Positions 44,162 through 51,698 of a stretch of 64,000 bases of DNA are shown one piece after another. A model generated the notes under the pieces. The model was not told the DNA's origin, did not search any database, and saw only the letters and a list, made by a program, of their open reading frames with translations. How positions within the stretch are numbered: the first letter of the stretch is position 1; each line of letters begins with the position of its first letter. Location of the stretch: positions 4,612,711 to 4,676,710 of the forward strand of contig CP070811.1 in the NCBI GenBank assembly GCA_020343875.1, in the 5' to 3' direction. Source of the stretch: Anaerolineales bacterium. GTDB taxonomy: Bacteria; Chloroflexota; Anaerolineae; 4572-78; NAK82. The position numbers and the translations under genes were made by a program.

Positions 44162-44380
44162 CTACAAGTCCAGGTCCATAACTTCGTCTGGACCTAATAG
44201 ATGACCACGCGTAGCCACCACTGTGGAGTCTTGCTGCTCACTTGAACGCACGCGCTCCTGGGCCAGATACACGTCTAGTGCCCGCCGCACCACTTCCTCA
44301 AGCGAAATCTCTTCAGCTTGGGCTACCCCTTCCAGAAATTCCCATTCATGCCAGGTCAGTTCCACTGTCAACTTGGGCAT
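44162..44380 (-). CDS. Ribbon-helix-helix-like small protein
   Basis: A 72-residue protein from the ATG at 44380, preceded by AGGAG at 7 bases. MPKLTVELTWHEWEFLEGVA then AEEISLEEVVRRALDVYLA has the strand-helix-helix layout of Arc/MetJ-like regulators or antitoxins. The C-terminal tail is acidic. I see no toxin gene next to it, so antitoxin status is not supported; a small transcription regulator is as likely. The longer frame to 44497 has no ribosome-binding site. Confidence 0.6.
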   Translation of the reverse strand: MPKLTVELTWHEWEFLEGVAQAEEISLEEVVRRALDVYLAQERVRSSEQQDSTVVATRGHLLGPDEVMDLDL

Positions 44381-44432
44381 CGGGCATCTCCTACGCCAGC
44401 ATTCTCCCCGATAGGGTGCAAATGGCTGAGTT

Positions 44433-44462
44433 ATTATACCACATCGCAGCCCGCTGCTGCAA
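44433..44462 (-). promoter_or_regulatory. Promoter for the RHH gene with extended -10
   Basis: On the minus strand, TTGCAG and TATAAT are separated by 18 bases, with TGTGG directly before TATAAT (extended -10). The -10 complement lies at 44433-44438. Confidence 0.5.
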
Positions 44463-44527
44463 TCTAGCTCCAACTGACGCGTCGGGGCTTTCCCCAAGAC
44501 TCCTTTGAGAAGCCGCTATCAGAGCAT

Positions 44528-46117
44528 TTGTGCACATTGTCACCAGAGTCGATTGCCAGTGATAGGCTGGCATTCTATACTTATCCAGCCCTGAGCGGGA
44601 TCTATGAAATTGTGAGGGCACGTCTCGTTCTAGGTGTGGGGGAGAATCTAATTATCTCTAGGATTGGCTTACAGCCTGATCCATGGAAAGCAGCCAAAGT
44701 CGGGATTGGGACGCCCTGTGGGCTGGTGTTTCTAGATGATTACCATTTCATCGAAACCCAATCCATTGACAATGCGCTTACATTTCTGCTGGACCACCTG
44801 CCGCCCCAAATGCACCTGGTCATCGCCAGCCGGACCGACCCTGCCCTGCCGCTGTCCCGTCTGCGTGCTGGCAGACAACTCGTAGAGTTGCGTGCTGCCG
44901 ACCTGCGCTTCACGCCCGACGAAGTGGCAGCCTTCCTGAATGAGGTAATGGACTTGGGACTTGGGACAGATCACGTGGCTTCCCTGGAGGTTCGTACCGA
45001 GGGCTGGATAGCCGGATTGCATTTGGCGGCGCTCTCTATGCAAGATCATGAAGATACTCCCAGTCTTGTGGCTGCGTTCCTCGTTAGCCAGCACTATGTC
45101 CTGGACTATCTGGTGGAGGAGGTTCTTGCGCGTCAGGTCGAGAGTGCCCAGAACTTCTTGTTGCAGACCTCGATTTTGGGTCGTATGACCGGCCCCCTGT
45201 GCGATGCCGCCACCGGCGAGGGTGCGGAGCTAGACCAGTGGGGTGTGGCCGAAAGTGTAGCTGAATCGGTCACAAATGGACAGGCAATGCTGGATAGGTT
45301 GGAACACGCTAACTTGTTCGTGGCCCCGCTGGACGACCGGCAGCGATGGTATCGCTATCACCGCCTTTTTTCCGATTTCCTGCGCGCGCGTCTGCATCAG
45401 ATGCATCCTGACTGGGTGCCAGTCTTGCACCGCAGAGCCAGCGAGTGGTGTGCACAAGATGAACTAATGGATGAGGCAATTGGCCATACTTTGGCAGCAC
45501 GGGATTTTGAGCGAGCGGCAGACCTGATCGAGATGGCTGCCGAAGGGGCCATGATGCGCAGTGAGGTGGCCACCCTCTTGGGTTGGCTGGAGGGCTTGCC
45601 TGATCGGGTGTTGAGTGGTCGACCCAGCTTGATTGTTTACCAAGCTGGCATGCTGTTTGCCCCCGAGGCAGCCGCCCAGGGTCCGCAGGGCGCCCAGGTC
45701 CTGCAGACGGTCAGCGGGGGCCCCATCTACGCGCTCGAGGCAGGCGGCCTGGGGCAGACCCGGCCGCGCTACCTGACCACCGGCATGGACCCCGCCCTCT
45801 CACCCGACGGACAGCAGGTGGCCTTCACCCGCTGGGAGGACACCCAACACGGCGCCCCCGGCAGCCTGTGGGTGATCAACCTGGATGGCACGGGCGAACG
45901 CATGCTCTTAAGTGACATCAACCAACCCAAATCACCGGCCTGGTCGCCGGATGGGTCGCAGATTGCCTTTCTGGCCGATCGCACCGGTGGATGGCAAGTC
46001 TGGCTTATGGCTGCCGACGGAAGCAATCAACGCCCGCTCTTCCCGGACGAGGTGCAGGCCCAGCTCAACTTGCAGTACCACGGCGTGGACGAGCGCGTGA
46101 TCTCCTGGCAGAAGTAG
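44528..46117 (+). pseudogene. Chimeric relic: MalT/LuxR-type ATPase fragment joined to a TolB-like beta-propeller C-terminus
   Basis: One open frame of 529 residues made of two unrelated parts. Residues about 65-375 match the middle of LuxR/MalT-family STAND ATPases: Walker B (GLVFLDDYHFIE), LDHLPPQMHLVIASRTDPAL, LRAADLRFTPDEVAAFLNEV and YVLDYLVEEVLARQ. The N-terminal P-loop and the C-terminal LuxR helix-turn-helix are missing. At about 45660 the frame passes into the last blades of a TolB/PD40 propeller (ALSPDGQQVAFTRWE, SPAWSPDGSQIAFLADRTGG). Residues 1-64 match neither. No promoter or ribosome-binding site is evident. I read it as a sealed deletion between two genes. Confidence 0.75.
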
Positions 46118-46254
46118 GGCCAGCTGCTGGCGAATTGAGGAAGATAGAATAGATTCAGGCAAGACCAGCAACCACATTGGATATCCCTTGCTTTCGACGA
46201 GAAGTATGGCTTAACTGTTGGCTGGTGATCCTGAGAGCCTTGCCCATGCTGTAT
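46118..46254 (+). other. Intergenic spacer upstream of the rnc promoter
   Basis: No coding or repeat is recognised between the end of the chimeric relic and the rnc promoter. Confidence 0.4.
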
Positions 46255-46283
46255 TTGCACATATTGGCGGCATAGGATAAAAT
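46255..46283 (+). promoter_or_regulatory. Promoter for rnc
   Basis: TTGCAC (46255-46260) and TAAAAT (46278-46283), 17-base spacer. The start near 46290 gives a leader of about 110 bases containing a long hairpin. Confidence 0.5.
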
Positions 46284-46322
46284 ATCAATCCTATTATGAT
46301 TCTTAATCACAGAACTGATGGC

Positions 46323-46357
46323 GCCGAAGGAATGGAGAATTGCTCGATTCTTTCGGC
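46323..46357 (+). promoter_or_regulatory. Leader hairpin upstream of rnc, candidate RNase III autoregulation site
   Basis: GCCGAAGGAAT (46323-46333) pairs with ATTCTTTCGGC (46347-46357) as an 11-base-pair stem, with one G-U pair and a 13-base loop. It lies between the predicted start site and the rnc ATG. In Escherichia coli, RNase III cleaves a hairpin in its own leader to limit its synthesis; a similar role is inferred here. Confidence 0.5.
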
Positions 46358-46399
46358 TCCCTCAGTTCGCCATACGGATAATCCTAGCAAGGATGGGAT

Positions 46400-47128
46400 A
46401 TGCCAATGGGCGAACTACCTGCTGCTGAGGCCAGCTTGGGCCTCTCCTTCCGCGATAAGACCCTACTACAGCGCGCTCTGACTCACCGCTCGTACGTCAA
46501 TGAGAACACCGATTTTCCCTTTGAGGACAATGAACGGCTCGAGTTCTTGGGTGACGCGGTGCTAGATTTTGTGACTGCCGAGTATCTCTACCACCGTTGC
46601 CCTGAAATGAGCGAGGGCCAGCTCACCAGCCTGAGAGCCGCCTTGGTACGAACTGAGACGCTGGCTGACTTTGCGTCACGAATAGGGCTTGGCCAGCACA
46701 TTTTCCTGGGGCGAGGCGAATTGGAGAACGGTGGGCGGGCGCGTCCGGCAATTCTATGTGATTGCTACGAGGCTTTGGTGGGTGCGCTCTACCTGGACCA
46801 AGGGCTGGAAGTGGCCAAAGCCTTTGTCATCCAGTCCGTTGGACTGGCCTTACCTCAAATCTTGGAGGACGCAGCCGACAAAGATGCCAAGAGCGCCCTT
46901 CAGGAACTGAGCCAGAAATACCGGCGGATCACGCCCACCTATCGAACAGTTGGCGAGCGGGGACCCGACCATGCCAAAGTTTTTACGTTGGTGGCTATGA
47001 TTGGAAGGGAGGCCTATGGGTTTGGCCAAGGACACAGCAAGCAGGCCGCAGCCCAAGCTGCAGCTCAGGCCGCGTTAGCGCGACTGGAACAAGAGGTGCT
47101 TCGGGAAGTGGCGCCGGATGAGGCGTGA
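46400..47128 (+). CDS. rnc: Ribonuclease III
   Basis: A 242-residue enzyme of normal length. The RNase III signature NERLEFLGDAVLDFVTAEYL is at about residues 46-65 and the second acidic patch is in YEALVGALYLDQGLE. The C-terminal double-stranded-RNA-binding domain runs from about residue 160 (KSALQELSQKYRRITPTYRT, HSKQAAAQAAAQAAL). It cuts double-stranded RNA in rRNA maturation and mRNA decay. AAGGATGGG precedes the ATG. The downstream gene overlaps its last 11 bases, so at least two genes are co-translated. Confidence 0.97.
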   Translation: MPMGELPAAEASLGLSFRDKTLLQRALTHRSYVNENTDFPFEDNERLEFLGDAVLDFVTAEYLYHRCPEMSEGQLTSLRAALVRTETLADFASRIGLGQHIFLGRGELENGGRARPAILCDCYEALVGALYLDQGLEVAKAFVIQSVGLALPQILEDAADKDAKSALQELSQKYRRITPTYRTVGERGPDHAKVFTLVAMIGREAYGFGQGHSKQAAAQAAAQAALARLEQEVLREVAPDEA

Positions 47129-48008
47129 TTTTGGTTTAGGTGGCACCCGCAACAACAGGGTACTGGTGATTGGTGGCAGTGGCGAACTGGGACAACAGGT
47201 GGTCGCGGCTGCCAAAGGCCGGGCAGCTGTGCATGCCACCTTTTTCACGCGCCCTCGACAGCTTTTCAATGAAACCTGGCATAAACTCGACATAATCGAT
47301 GCTCAGGGCGTTCACCGCCTGATGGCGCAACTGCGTCCCGACGCTGTTATTCATGCTGCCCACAGTGCCCATGACCGGGCAAAGTTCTCTTCAGATGCTG
47401 ACTTCCAAGCTGCTGTCGTAGATGGTGGAAGACACGTGGCCGAGGCTGCCGCTGAGGTCGGGGCGCGCTGTATTGTTCTTTCCACCGATCTGGTCTTTGA
47501 CGGCACACAGGGAAATTACACGGAAGATGAGCCTACCAGCCCCGTTATGGCTTATGGTCAGGCCAAAGCCGACATGGAAGTCTTACTGTTGGCCTTGGAG
47601 ACCGATCTGGTCATTGTTCGCACTTCCCTCATTCTGACGCTGGAACCGATGGGCAAGCACGTGATCTGGATCGTGGACGCGTTGCGTCGTGGGGAGCGGC
47701 GTGACTTGTTCACGGATGAGTTGCGCTGCCCGATCTGGAGCGACGACCTGGCGGGCGCCTTGCTGGAACTGGCTACGCTTGACCATCGGGGCCTACTTCA
47801 CCTCGCCGGGCCGGAAGTAACCCATCGCTATGCACTTGGCCTGGCCTTGGCCAAGCATTTCAACCTTGTTTCGTCCGCCATTAGGCCTGCTCTTAGCGCC
47901 GAGAGCGGGCTAAACCGCCCTCTGGATTGTACGCTTAATTCCAGCCGGGCCTATGGTTTGCTCAAAACGCCTATCCACGGAATGAGCGCCAGGATCGGCG
48001 AAGGGTAA
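47118..48008 (+). CDS. NAD(P)-binding extended-SDR protein, dTDP-4-dehydrorhamnose reductase-like
   Basis: A 296-residue protein with a Rossmann motif VLVIGGSGELGQQV near the N-terminus. It also has RPDAVIHAAHSAHDR, the strand CIVLSTDLVFDGTQGNYTE and the catalytic Tyr-Lys pair in YGQAKADME. These fit the RmlD-like reductase family. A sugar nucleotide substrate is likely but the fold is used widely. It overlaps rnc by 11 bases and starts with ATG. No other rhamnose genes are nearby, so I do not assign rmlD. Confidence 0.83.
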   Translation: MRRDFGLGGTRNNRVLVIGGSGELGQQVVAAAKGRAAVHATFFTRPRQLFNETWHKLDIIDAQGVHRLMAQLRPDAVIHAAHSAHDRAKFSSDADFQAAVVDGGRHVAEAAAEVGARCIVLSTDLVFDGTQGNYTEDEPTSPVMAYGQAKADMEVLLLALETDLVIVRTSLILTLEPMGKHVIWIVDALRRGERRDLFTDELRCPIWSDDLAGALLELATLDHRGLLHLAGPEVTHRYALGLALAKHFNLVSSAIRPALSAESGLNRPLDCTLNSSRAYGLLKTPIHGMSARIGEG

Positions 48009-48041
48009 GCCTGCTCATAAGATGAGACGTCGAGAACAACG

Positions 48042-48578
48042 GTGCTTCCTCAGAGTCATATTACCTACACGCTGATCGCCTTTGATCTGGCCCGGAAATG
48101 GATACCCACGCTGCGAAGAGCTGACTACCGTCTGATTGCCCTGGCCGCGATGGGATCGGACTTGATTGACAAGCCGCTTGCGGCTCTTTACTTTTATCGT
48201 CGCTACAAAGCGGCGGTGCTCTTCGGTCATACATTGTTGCTTCACTTATTGGTGATGCTTGTGATGCTGTGGAAGAAGACCGGTTGGTGGCCTTACGTGC
48301 TGGCCTTCAACGGCCATATCCTGGTTGACCGCCTCTGGTATTTTCAGGATACTCTGTTCTGGCCTCTGCGGGGTTGGCGTTTCCACATCTGGCAGAAAGC
48401 TGGCAGTGAGCAGGGTGACATCCGGCAAGCCTATTGGCATGCCTTTACACGGCGGCCGGAGCTTTGGGTGTGGGAAGTGGGAGGCATTGTGGCCGCTCTG
48501 TGGTTCATCCTGCGCAACAGGCTATATCGCCCCAAGCGCTTGTGGCGCCTGCTGCGGTCCGGCAGGCTCAGGGCTTGA
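48042..48578 (+). CDS. Small membrane protein resembling YdjM-type metal-dependent hydrolases
   Basis: A 178-residue protein starting at a GTG. Conserved polar groups within hydrophobic surroundings are QSHITYTLIAFDLA, AMGSDLIDKPLAAL, LFGHTLLLHLLVMLV and FNGHILVDRLWYFQDTLF. That spacing of His and Asp resembles the LexA-regulated/YdjM-like membrane hydrolase group, which is poorly characterised. It follows the SDR gene by 33 bases and may be the third gene of the rnc operon. The basic C-terminus probably stays in the cytoplasm. Enzymatic role not shown. Confidence 0.6.
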   Translation: MLPQSHITYTLIAFDLARKWIPTLRRADYRLIALAAMGSDLIDKPLAALYFYRRYKAAVLFGHTLLLHLLVMLVMLWKKTGWWPYVLAFNGHILVDRLWYFQDTLFWPLRGWRFHIWQKAGSEQGDIRQAYWHAFTRRPELWVWEVGGIVAALWFILRNRLYRPKRLWRLLRSGRLRA

Positions 48579-48585
48579 CGACCCT

Positions 48586-48613
48586 TTGCCTTTTTGGGGG
48601 GAGTGGATATAAT
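48586..48613 (+). promoter_or_regulatory. Promoter for the chelatase gene
   Basis: TATAAT at 48608-48613 with TTGCCT at 48586-48591, a 16-base spacer. The -10 is perfect and the -35 weak. The transcript would start near 48620, about 37 bases before the ATG. Confidence 0.45.
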
Positions 48614-48656
48614 ATTACCTACCAGATTAAAAAAATCGTTTTGGAGAGATGAACGG

Positions 48657-49769
48657 ATGCCTTCGATTTTTCCCTTTACAGCCATTGTGGGCCAGGAACG
48701 GATGAAGATGGCCTTAATTCTAAACGCAATCAGCCCCCAAATTGGCGGGGTGCTGATTCGTGGTGAGCGAGGCACCGCCAAGAGTACGGCGGCCCGGGCC
48801 CTGGCTGCCTTATTGCCCGAGATTGCAGTAGTGGCTGATTGCCCCTTTGGCTGCCACCCCCGTCGCCCGGACCGGCAGTGCGACAACTGTCGGGAGCGGG
48901 TAAATCAGGGCGAAGAACTACCTGTCACCTTGTATCGCACTCGCTTTGTGGACTTACCGGTGAGTGCCACTGAGGATCGTGTGGTTGGCACCCTGGATAT
49001 TGAGCTGGCTATAAAGAAGGGCGAGCGCCACTTTGAGCCAGGGGTGTTGGCTTCAGCCAACCGCGGCCTGCTCTATGTTGACGAGGTCAACCTGCTAGAC
49101 GACCACGTGGTAGACCTTCTATTGGACTCTGCGGCGATGGGGGTCAACGTGGTAGAGCGCGAGGGCATCTCCTTTTCGCATCCAGCCCGTTTCATTTTGG
49201 TGGGCACTATGAACCCTGAGGAGGGAGATCTGCGCCCTCAGTTGCTGGATCGATTTGCCCTATGCGTTGACATCCGGGGCATCCATAATCCCCATGCTCG
49301 GGTGAGCATCTTGGAACGCACGGTTCTGTTTGAGCGTGATCCTGGCGGCTTCTACGCTGATTGGCAACCCAGAGAGCACGAATTGTCACAGGATATCGCG
49401 GACGCGCGCAAGATGTTGGATGAGGTTACATATAGTCAGCGTGACATGTTTACCATCGCCGGATTAACCAGTGGGATGCAGGTTGATGGGCATAGGGCGG
49501 ATATCGTAATCCTCAAGGCTGCCATCGCCCACGCGGCCTTCAACCGGCGTACCTACGTCACCGATGAGGATATTCTGGTGGCGGCCGAATTAGCTCTGCC
49601 GCATCGTCTCAAGCGTCAACCTTTCCAGGATACGGAAGTCCAATTCCAGGAACTGGCCGAGCGGCTGGACCAGGTGCGCCAAGAAGCGGCCGACCAGACA
49701 CCTGAGATGCAAGCCTCTGGTGAGACACCATCCAGCCCAGAGGAAAAAAAAACGACGGTGACGAGATAG
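48657..49769 (+). CDS. chlD: AAA+ metal-chelatase subunit (ChlI/BchI-like), zero-frame product of a chlD-type gene
   Basis: A 370-residue product from the ATG at 48657 (GGAGAG upstream). Walker A is RGERGTAKSTAARAL and Walker B is RGLLYVDEVNLLDDHVVDLLL; the sensor is FILVGTMNPEEGDLRPQLLDR. A Cys-rich insertion CPFGCHPRRPDRQCDNC is typical of the chelatase AAA+ domain in chlD/cobaltochelatase-type proteins. Its C-terminal tail is an acidic, Gln-rich linker that ends abruptly at a TAG five codons after nine A residues. The VWA half of the same protein lies in the -1 frame immediately after. So this product alone would be the small subunit. It inserts Mg or Co into tetrapyrrole with a large ChlH/CobN-like partner that is not in the window. 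Confidence 0.9.
   Translation: MPSIFPFTAIVGQERMKMALILNAISPQIGGVLIRGERGTAKSTAARALAALLPEIAVVADCPFGCHPRRPDRQCDNCRERVNQGEELPVTLYRTRFVDLPVSATEDRVVGTLDIELAIKKGERHFEPGVLASANRGLLYVDEVNLLDDHVVDLLLDSAAMGVNVVEREGISFSHPARFILVGTMNPEEGDLRPQLLDRFALCVDIRGIHNPHARVSILERTVLFERDPGGFYADWQPREHELSQDIADARKMLDEVTYSQRDMFTIAGLTSGMQVDGHRADIVILKAAIAHAAFNRRTYVTDEDILVAAELALPHRLKRQPFQDTEVQFQELAERLDQVRQEAADQTPEMQASGETPSSPEEKKTTVTR
49744..49752 (+). promoter_or_regulatory. Candidate -1 programmed frameshift site (A9 slippery run)
   Basis: Nine A residues cover the zero-frame codons GAA AAA AAA ACG. Two adjacent AAA (Lys) codons allow simultaneous -1 slippage. Zero frame stops at TAG 49767-49769; the -1 frame continues as AAC GAC GGT and reads through the VWA domain to 50701. 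A 5-base-pair hairpin CCACC-GCC-GGTGG lies about 38 bases downstream, at 49790-49802. An indel from sequencing the homopolymer is the alternative. Confidence 0.65.
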
Positions 49770-50701
49770 ACCAGCAGCAAACGACCGCTCCACCGCCGGT
49801 GGGCTCCCCGCCCCAGGATCAGAGTCTCAAAGCCTCTGACAATGACAATAAGGTGCCGGAAAGGCCGGTGGATGTTGGCCTTGACTTCCAGCCCAAGCGG
49901 TTGCAAACACCTCTGGATAAGCTGACTCGTAGCCAGGCTGGTAAGCGAAGTTCCACCCGCACTGATCGCAAGCGGGGGCGCTATATCCAGGCCCGGCCAG
50001 CCCACGGTAAAACGCATGACATAGCCTTCGATGCGACTATCCGCGCGGCTGCCCCGTTTCAGATTCAGCGCGAACGCACGGAGACTGCCTTTGCCATTAG
50101 AACCGATGACCTACAGAAGAAGGTGCGGGTTCGTCGCGCGGCCAACCTCATCTTATTTGTGGTAGATGCCAGTTGGAGTATGGCTGCCGCCGAGCGCATG
50201 GAGGCGACCAAAGGCGCGATTATGTCGCTGTTGATGGACGCTTATCAGCGCCGTGATCAGGTGGGGCTGGTAGTATTCCAACGAGAAGAGGCACGTCTGG
50301 TGCTTCTGCCAACCTCGAGTGTAGAGTTGGCTAAGAAGGCCTTGGCCGACGTGCCAGTTGGCGGTAAGACTCCTCTTTCGGCTGGTCTGTTACTGGCCTA
50401 TCGGGTCTTTACCCAGCACTTACGTCTCAACCCAGAGGTGATGCCGTTGATGATTCTCTTGACGGACGGGGCTGGCAATGTATCCATCACGGATCTGCCG
50501 GCCCAAGAAGAGGCGCACCGGGTGGCCTCGGTCATTCGGGCTGCCGGTGTCCGCTCGGTGGTCATTAATATGGAGCATATCTCCTTTGATCGGGGGCTGG
50601 CGAAGGCCCTGGCTGATGAGCTGGACGCTCCTTGCTATACCTTGCGCCAGCTGAAAGCGGATGCGCTCTACCAGACGGTACGAGACGAGTTACAGTCTTG
50701 A
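49751..50701 (+). CDS. chlD: VWA half of the chelatase (ChlD/medium-subunit C-terminus), reached by -1 frameshift
   Basis: In the -1 frame the coding runs from the A9 site to 50701. An acidic, Gln/Pro-rich linker (NDGDEIDQQQ, then PPPVGSPPQDQ) continues the linker of the AAA+ half without a gap. A basic segment with KRGRYIQARPAHGK leads to the VWA domain (about the last 190 residues), with MIDAS motif VVDASWSMAAAERM, Thr in GGKTPLSAG and Asp in ILLTDGAGNVS. The fused product would be about 680 residues, the normal length of AAA+/VWA chlD-like chelatase subunits. A separate start at GTG 49799 has no ribosome-binding site, so independent initiation is unlikely. Confidence 0.88.
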   Translation, partial: NDGDEIDQQQTTAPPPVGSPPQDQSLKASDNDNKVPERPVDVGLDFQPKRLQTPLDKLTRSQAGKRSSTRTDRKRGRYIQARPAHGKTHDIAFDATIRAAAPFQIQRERTETAFAIRTDDLQKKVRVRRAANLILFVVDASWSMAAAERMEATKGAIMSLLMDAYQRRDQVGLVVFQREEARLVLLPTSSVELAKKALADVPVGGKTPLSAGLLLAYRVFTQHLRLNPEVMPLMILLTDGAGNVSITDLPAQEEAHRVASVIRAAGVRSVVINMEHISFDRGLAKALADELDAPCYTLRQLKADALYQTVRDELQS

Positions 50702-50724
50702 TAGTCGAAGAAAGTTGGCCGCAA

Positions 50725-50832
50725 ACGGTAGACCACTACACCCAAAGGAGAGGGACAGGTGTAGACAGCGGGGAATTGATAGATAGCAAGAAGTTGCCTT
50801 GTGTTCTCTGTCTGCTGGCTGCCGTCTACCGT
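50725..50832. repeat. Long-loop inverted repeat after the chelatase gene
   Basis: ACGGTAGAC (50725-50733) is perfectly inverted as GTCTACCGT (50824-50832) with 90 bases between. The interior has GTGTAGACAGCGGGG and TCTGTCTGCTGGC, again GTAGACAGC-type units. The same unit (CCGTAGACAGCAGG) appears inside the large membrane protein near 41464. It looks like a dispersed short repeat and lies between convergent genes. Confidence 0.45.
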
Positions 50833-50842
50833 CGAATTAGGC

Positions 50843-51319
50843 TCATGGCATTTCAAACGTGTTCTGCAATGTCTTGACTGCTTCTGGCACTTGGGTAGCT
50901 TGGATGACGCACGAGATGGTGGAAATAGACGTGCTGATGGCCTGGATGTTGATGTCAGCCTGACCTAGCGCCGCGAACATCTCTCCAGCGATACCGGGGC
51001 GCTGGCGAAAATCTGGTCCAAATATGCTGACCAGGCCCACCGACGCGTCGTGAACGATGTCCTGGGCAGATACCGCCTCTTTAATCCCAGCCAGCAGCTC
51101 GAGCACTCTATCTAGCTCTTTCCGGTCCACACAAAAGACCACGTGATCGTTGCCATCCGTGTCTACCATCTGCACGATAAACTGGACGTTTACTTCATTA
51201 TCCCCCATTGTGGAAAGGATTTTCCCGGCTATGCCTGGGCGGGAGGGCATGGCCAACGCTCCAATCATTGCCAGCCCGTCGCTGTGCATAATGCCACCGA
51301 TTTGCGTCTTTTTCCCCAT
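50843..51319 (-). CDS. Double-ACT-domain regulatory protein
   Basis: A 158-residue protein from the ATG at 51319, which has AGGAGG upstream at 7 bases. Two ACT domains (about 15-80 and 90-158) show MPSRPGIAGKILSTMGDNEV, the DGNDHVVFCVDRKEL turn, then RQRPGIAGEMFAALGQADIN and STSISTISCVIQATQVPEAV. The second copy resembles the regulatory ACT repeats of aspartokinase. No catalytic domain is fused, so it may bind an amino acid and act as a free regulator. The longer frame back to 51439 is unsupported. Its promoter has an extended -10. Confidence 0.82.
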   Translation of the reverse strand: MGKKTQIGGIMHSDGLAMIGALAMPSRPGIAGKILSTMGDNEVNVQFIVQMVDTDGNDHVVFCVDRKELDRVLELLAGIKEAVSAQDIVHDASVGLVSIFGPDFRQRPGIAGEMFAALGQADINIQAISTSISTISCVIQATQVPEAVKTLQNTFEMP

Positions 51320-51347
51320 TACCTTGCCTCCTAAATGGCCTGCCCCT

Positions 51348-51375
51348 ATTATACCACAGTATTTCAATTTGGAAA
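51348..51375 (-). promoter_or_regulatory. Promoter for the ACT gene with extended -10
   Basis: On the minus strand TATAAT (complement at 51348-51353) is preceded by TGTGG, an extended -10. A weak TTTCCA lies 16 bases upstream. The start codon is about 30 bases downstream. Confidence 0.5.
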
Positions 51376-51526
51376 CGAGCAGCGGGTGTGTCCAGGATTC
51401 TTGAGATGCGCTCATGAGCAGTTCGGGCGAGCTGGGCATTCGGCAAATTAGATCTTTGGGGACAGCCCCCTTCGGTCGCGGGCAAGGGCATAAGCGGCCG
51501 CAAGAGGTATCCTTGCCTCTGAAGAT

Positions 51527-51554
51527 TTGCCTCAGGAATACCGTGCATTATAAT
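51527..51554 (+). promoter_or_regulatory. Promoter for the FAD oxidoreductase gene
   Basis: TTGCCT (51527-51532) and TATAAT (51549-51554) with a 16-base spacer. The leader to the TTG start at 51699 is about 137 bases, long enough for regulation, but no motif is evident. Confidence 0.45.
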
Positions 51555-51698
51555 GGATTGAAGTCTATAGTCATTGCTGAGAAATGGTCGCGATTGGCCT
51601 GCCCTCCTGGACCCCTGGACTATGTGGCGTGGCTGCGGCGTCTATCCTGCGGGTAAACCTTGTGGTTGAGTAATTTCGTTCAGAGAAAGGGGATCACT

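Noticed and set aside
44162..44380. Antitoxin of a toxin-antitoxin pair
   Set aside because: No toxin-like gene is adjacent; the neighbouring frames are moaD-moaE and the chimeric relic.
49799..50701. Independent start of the VWA protein at GTG 49799
   Set aside because: No Shine-Dalgarno precedes it, and the linker is open and similar in composition upstream to the A9 run, which supports frameshifting or an indel instead.
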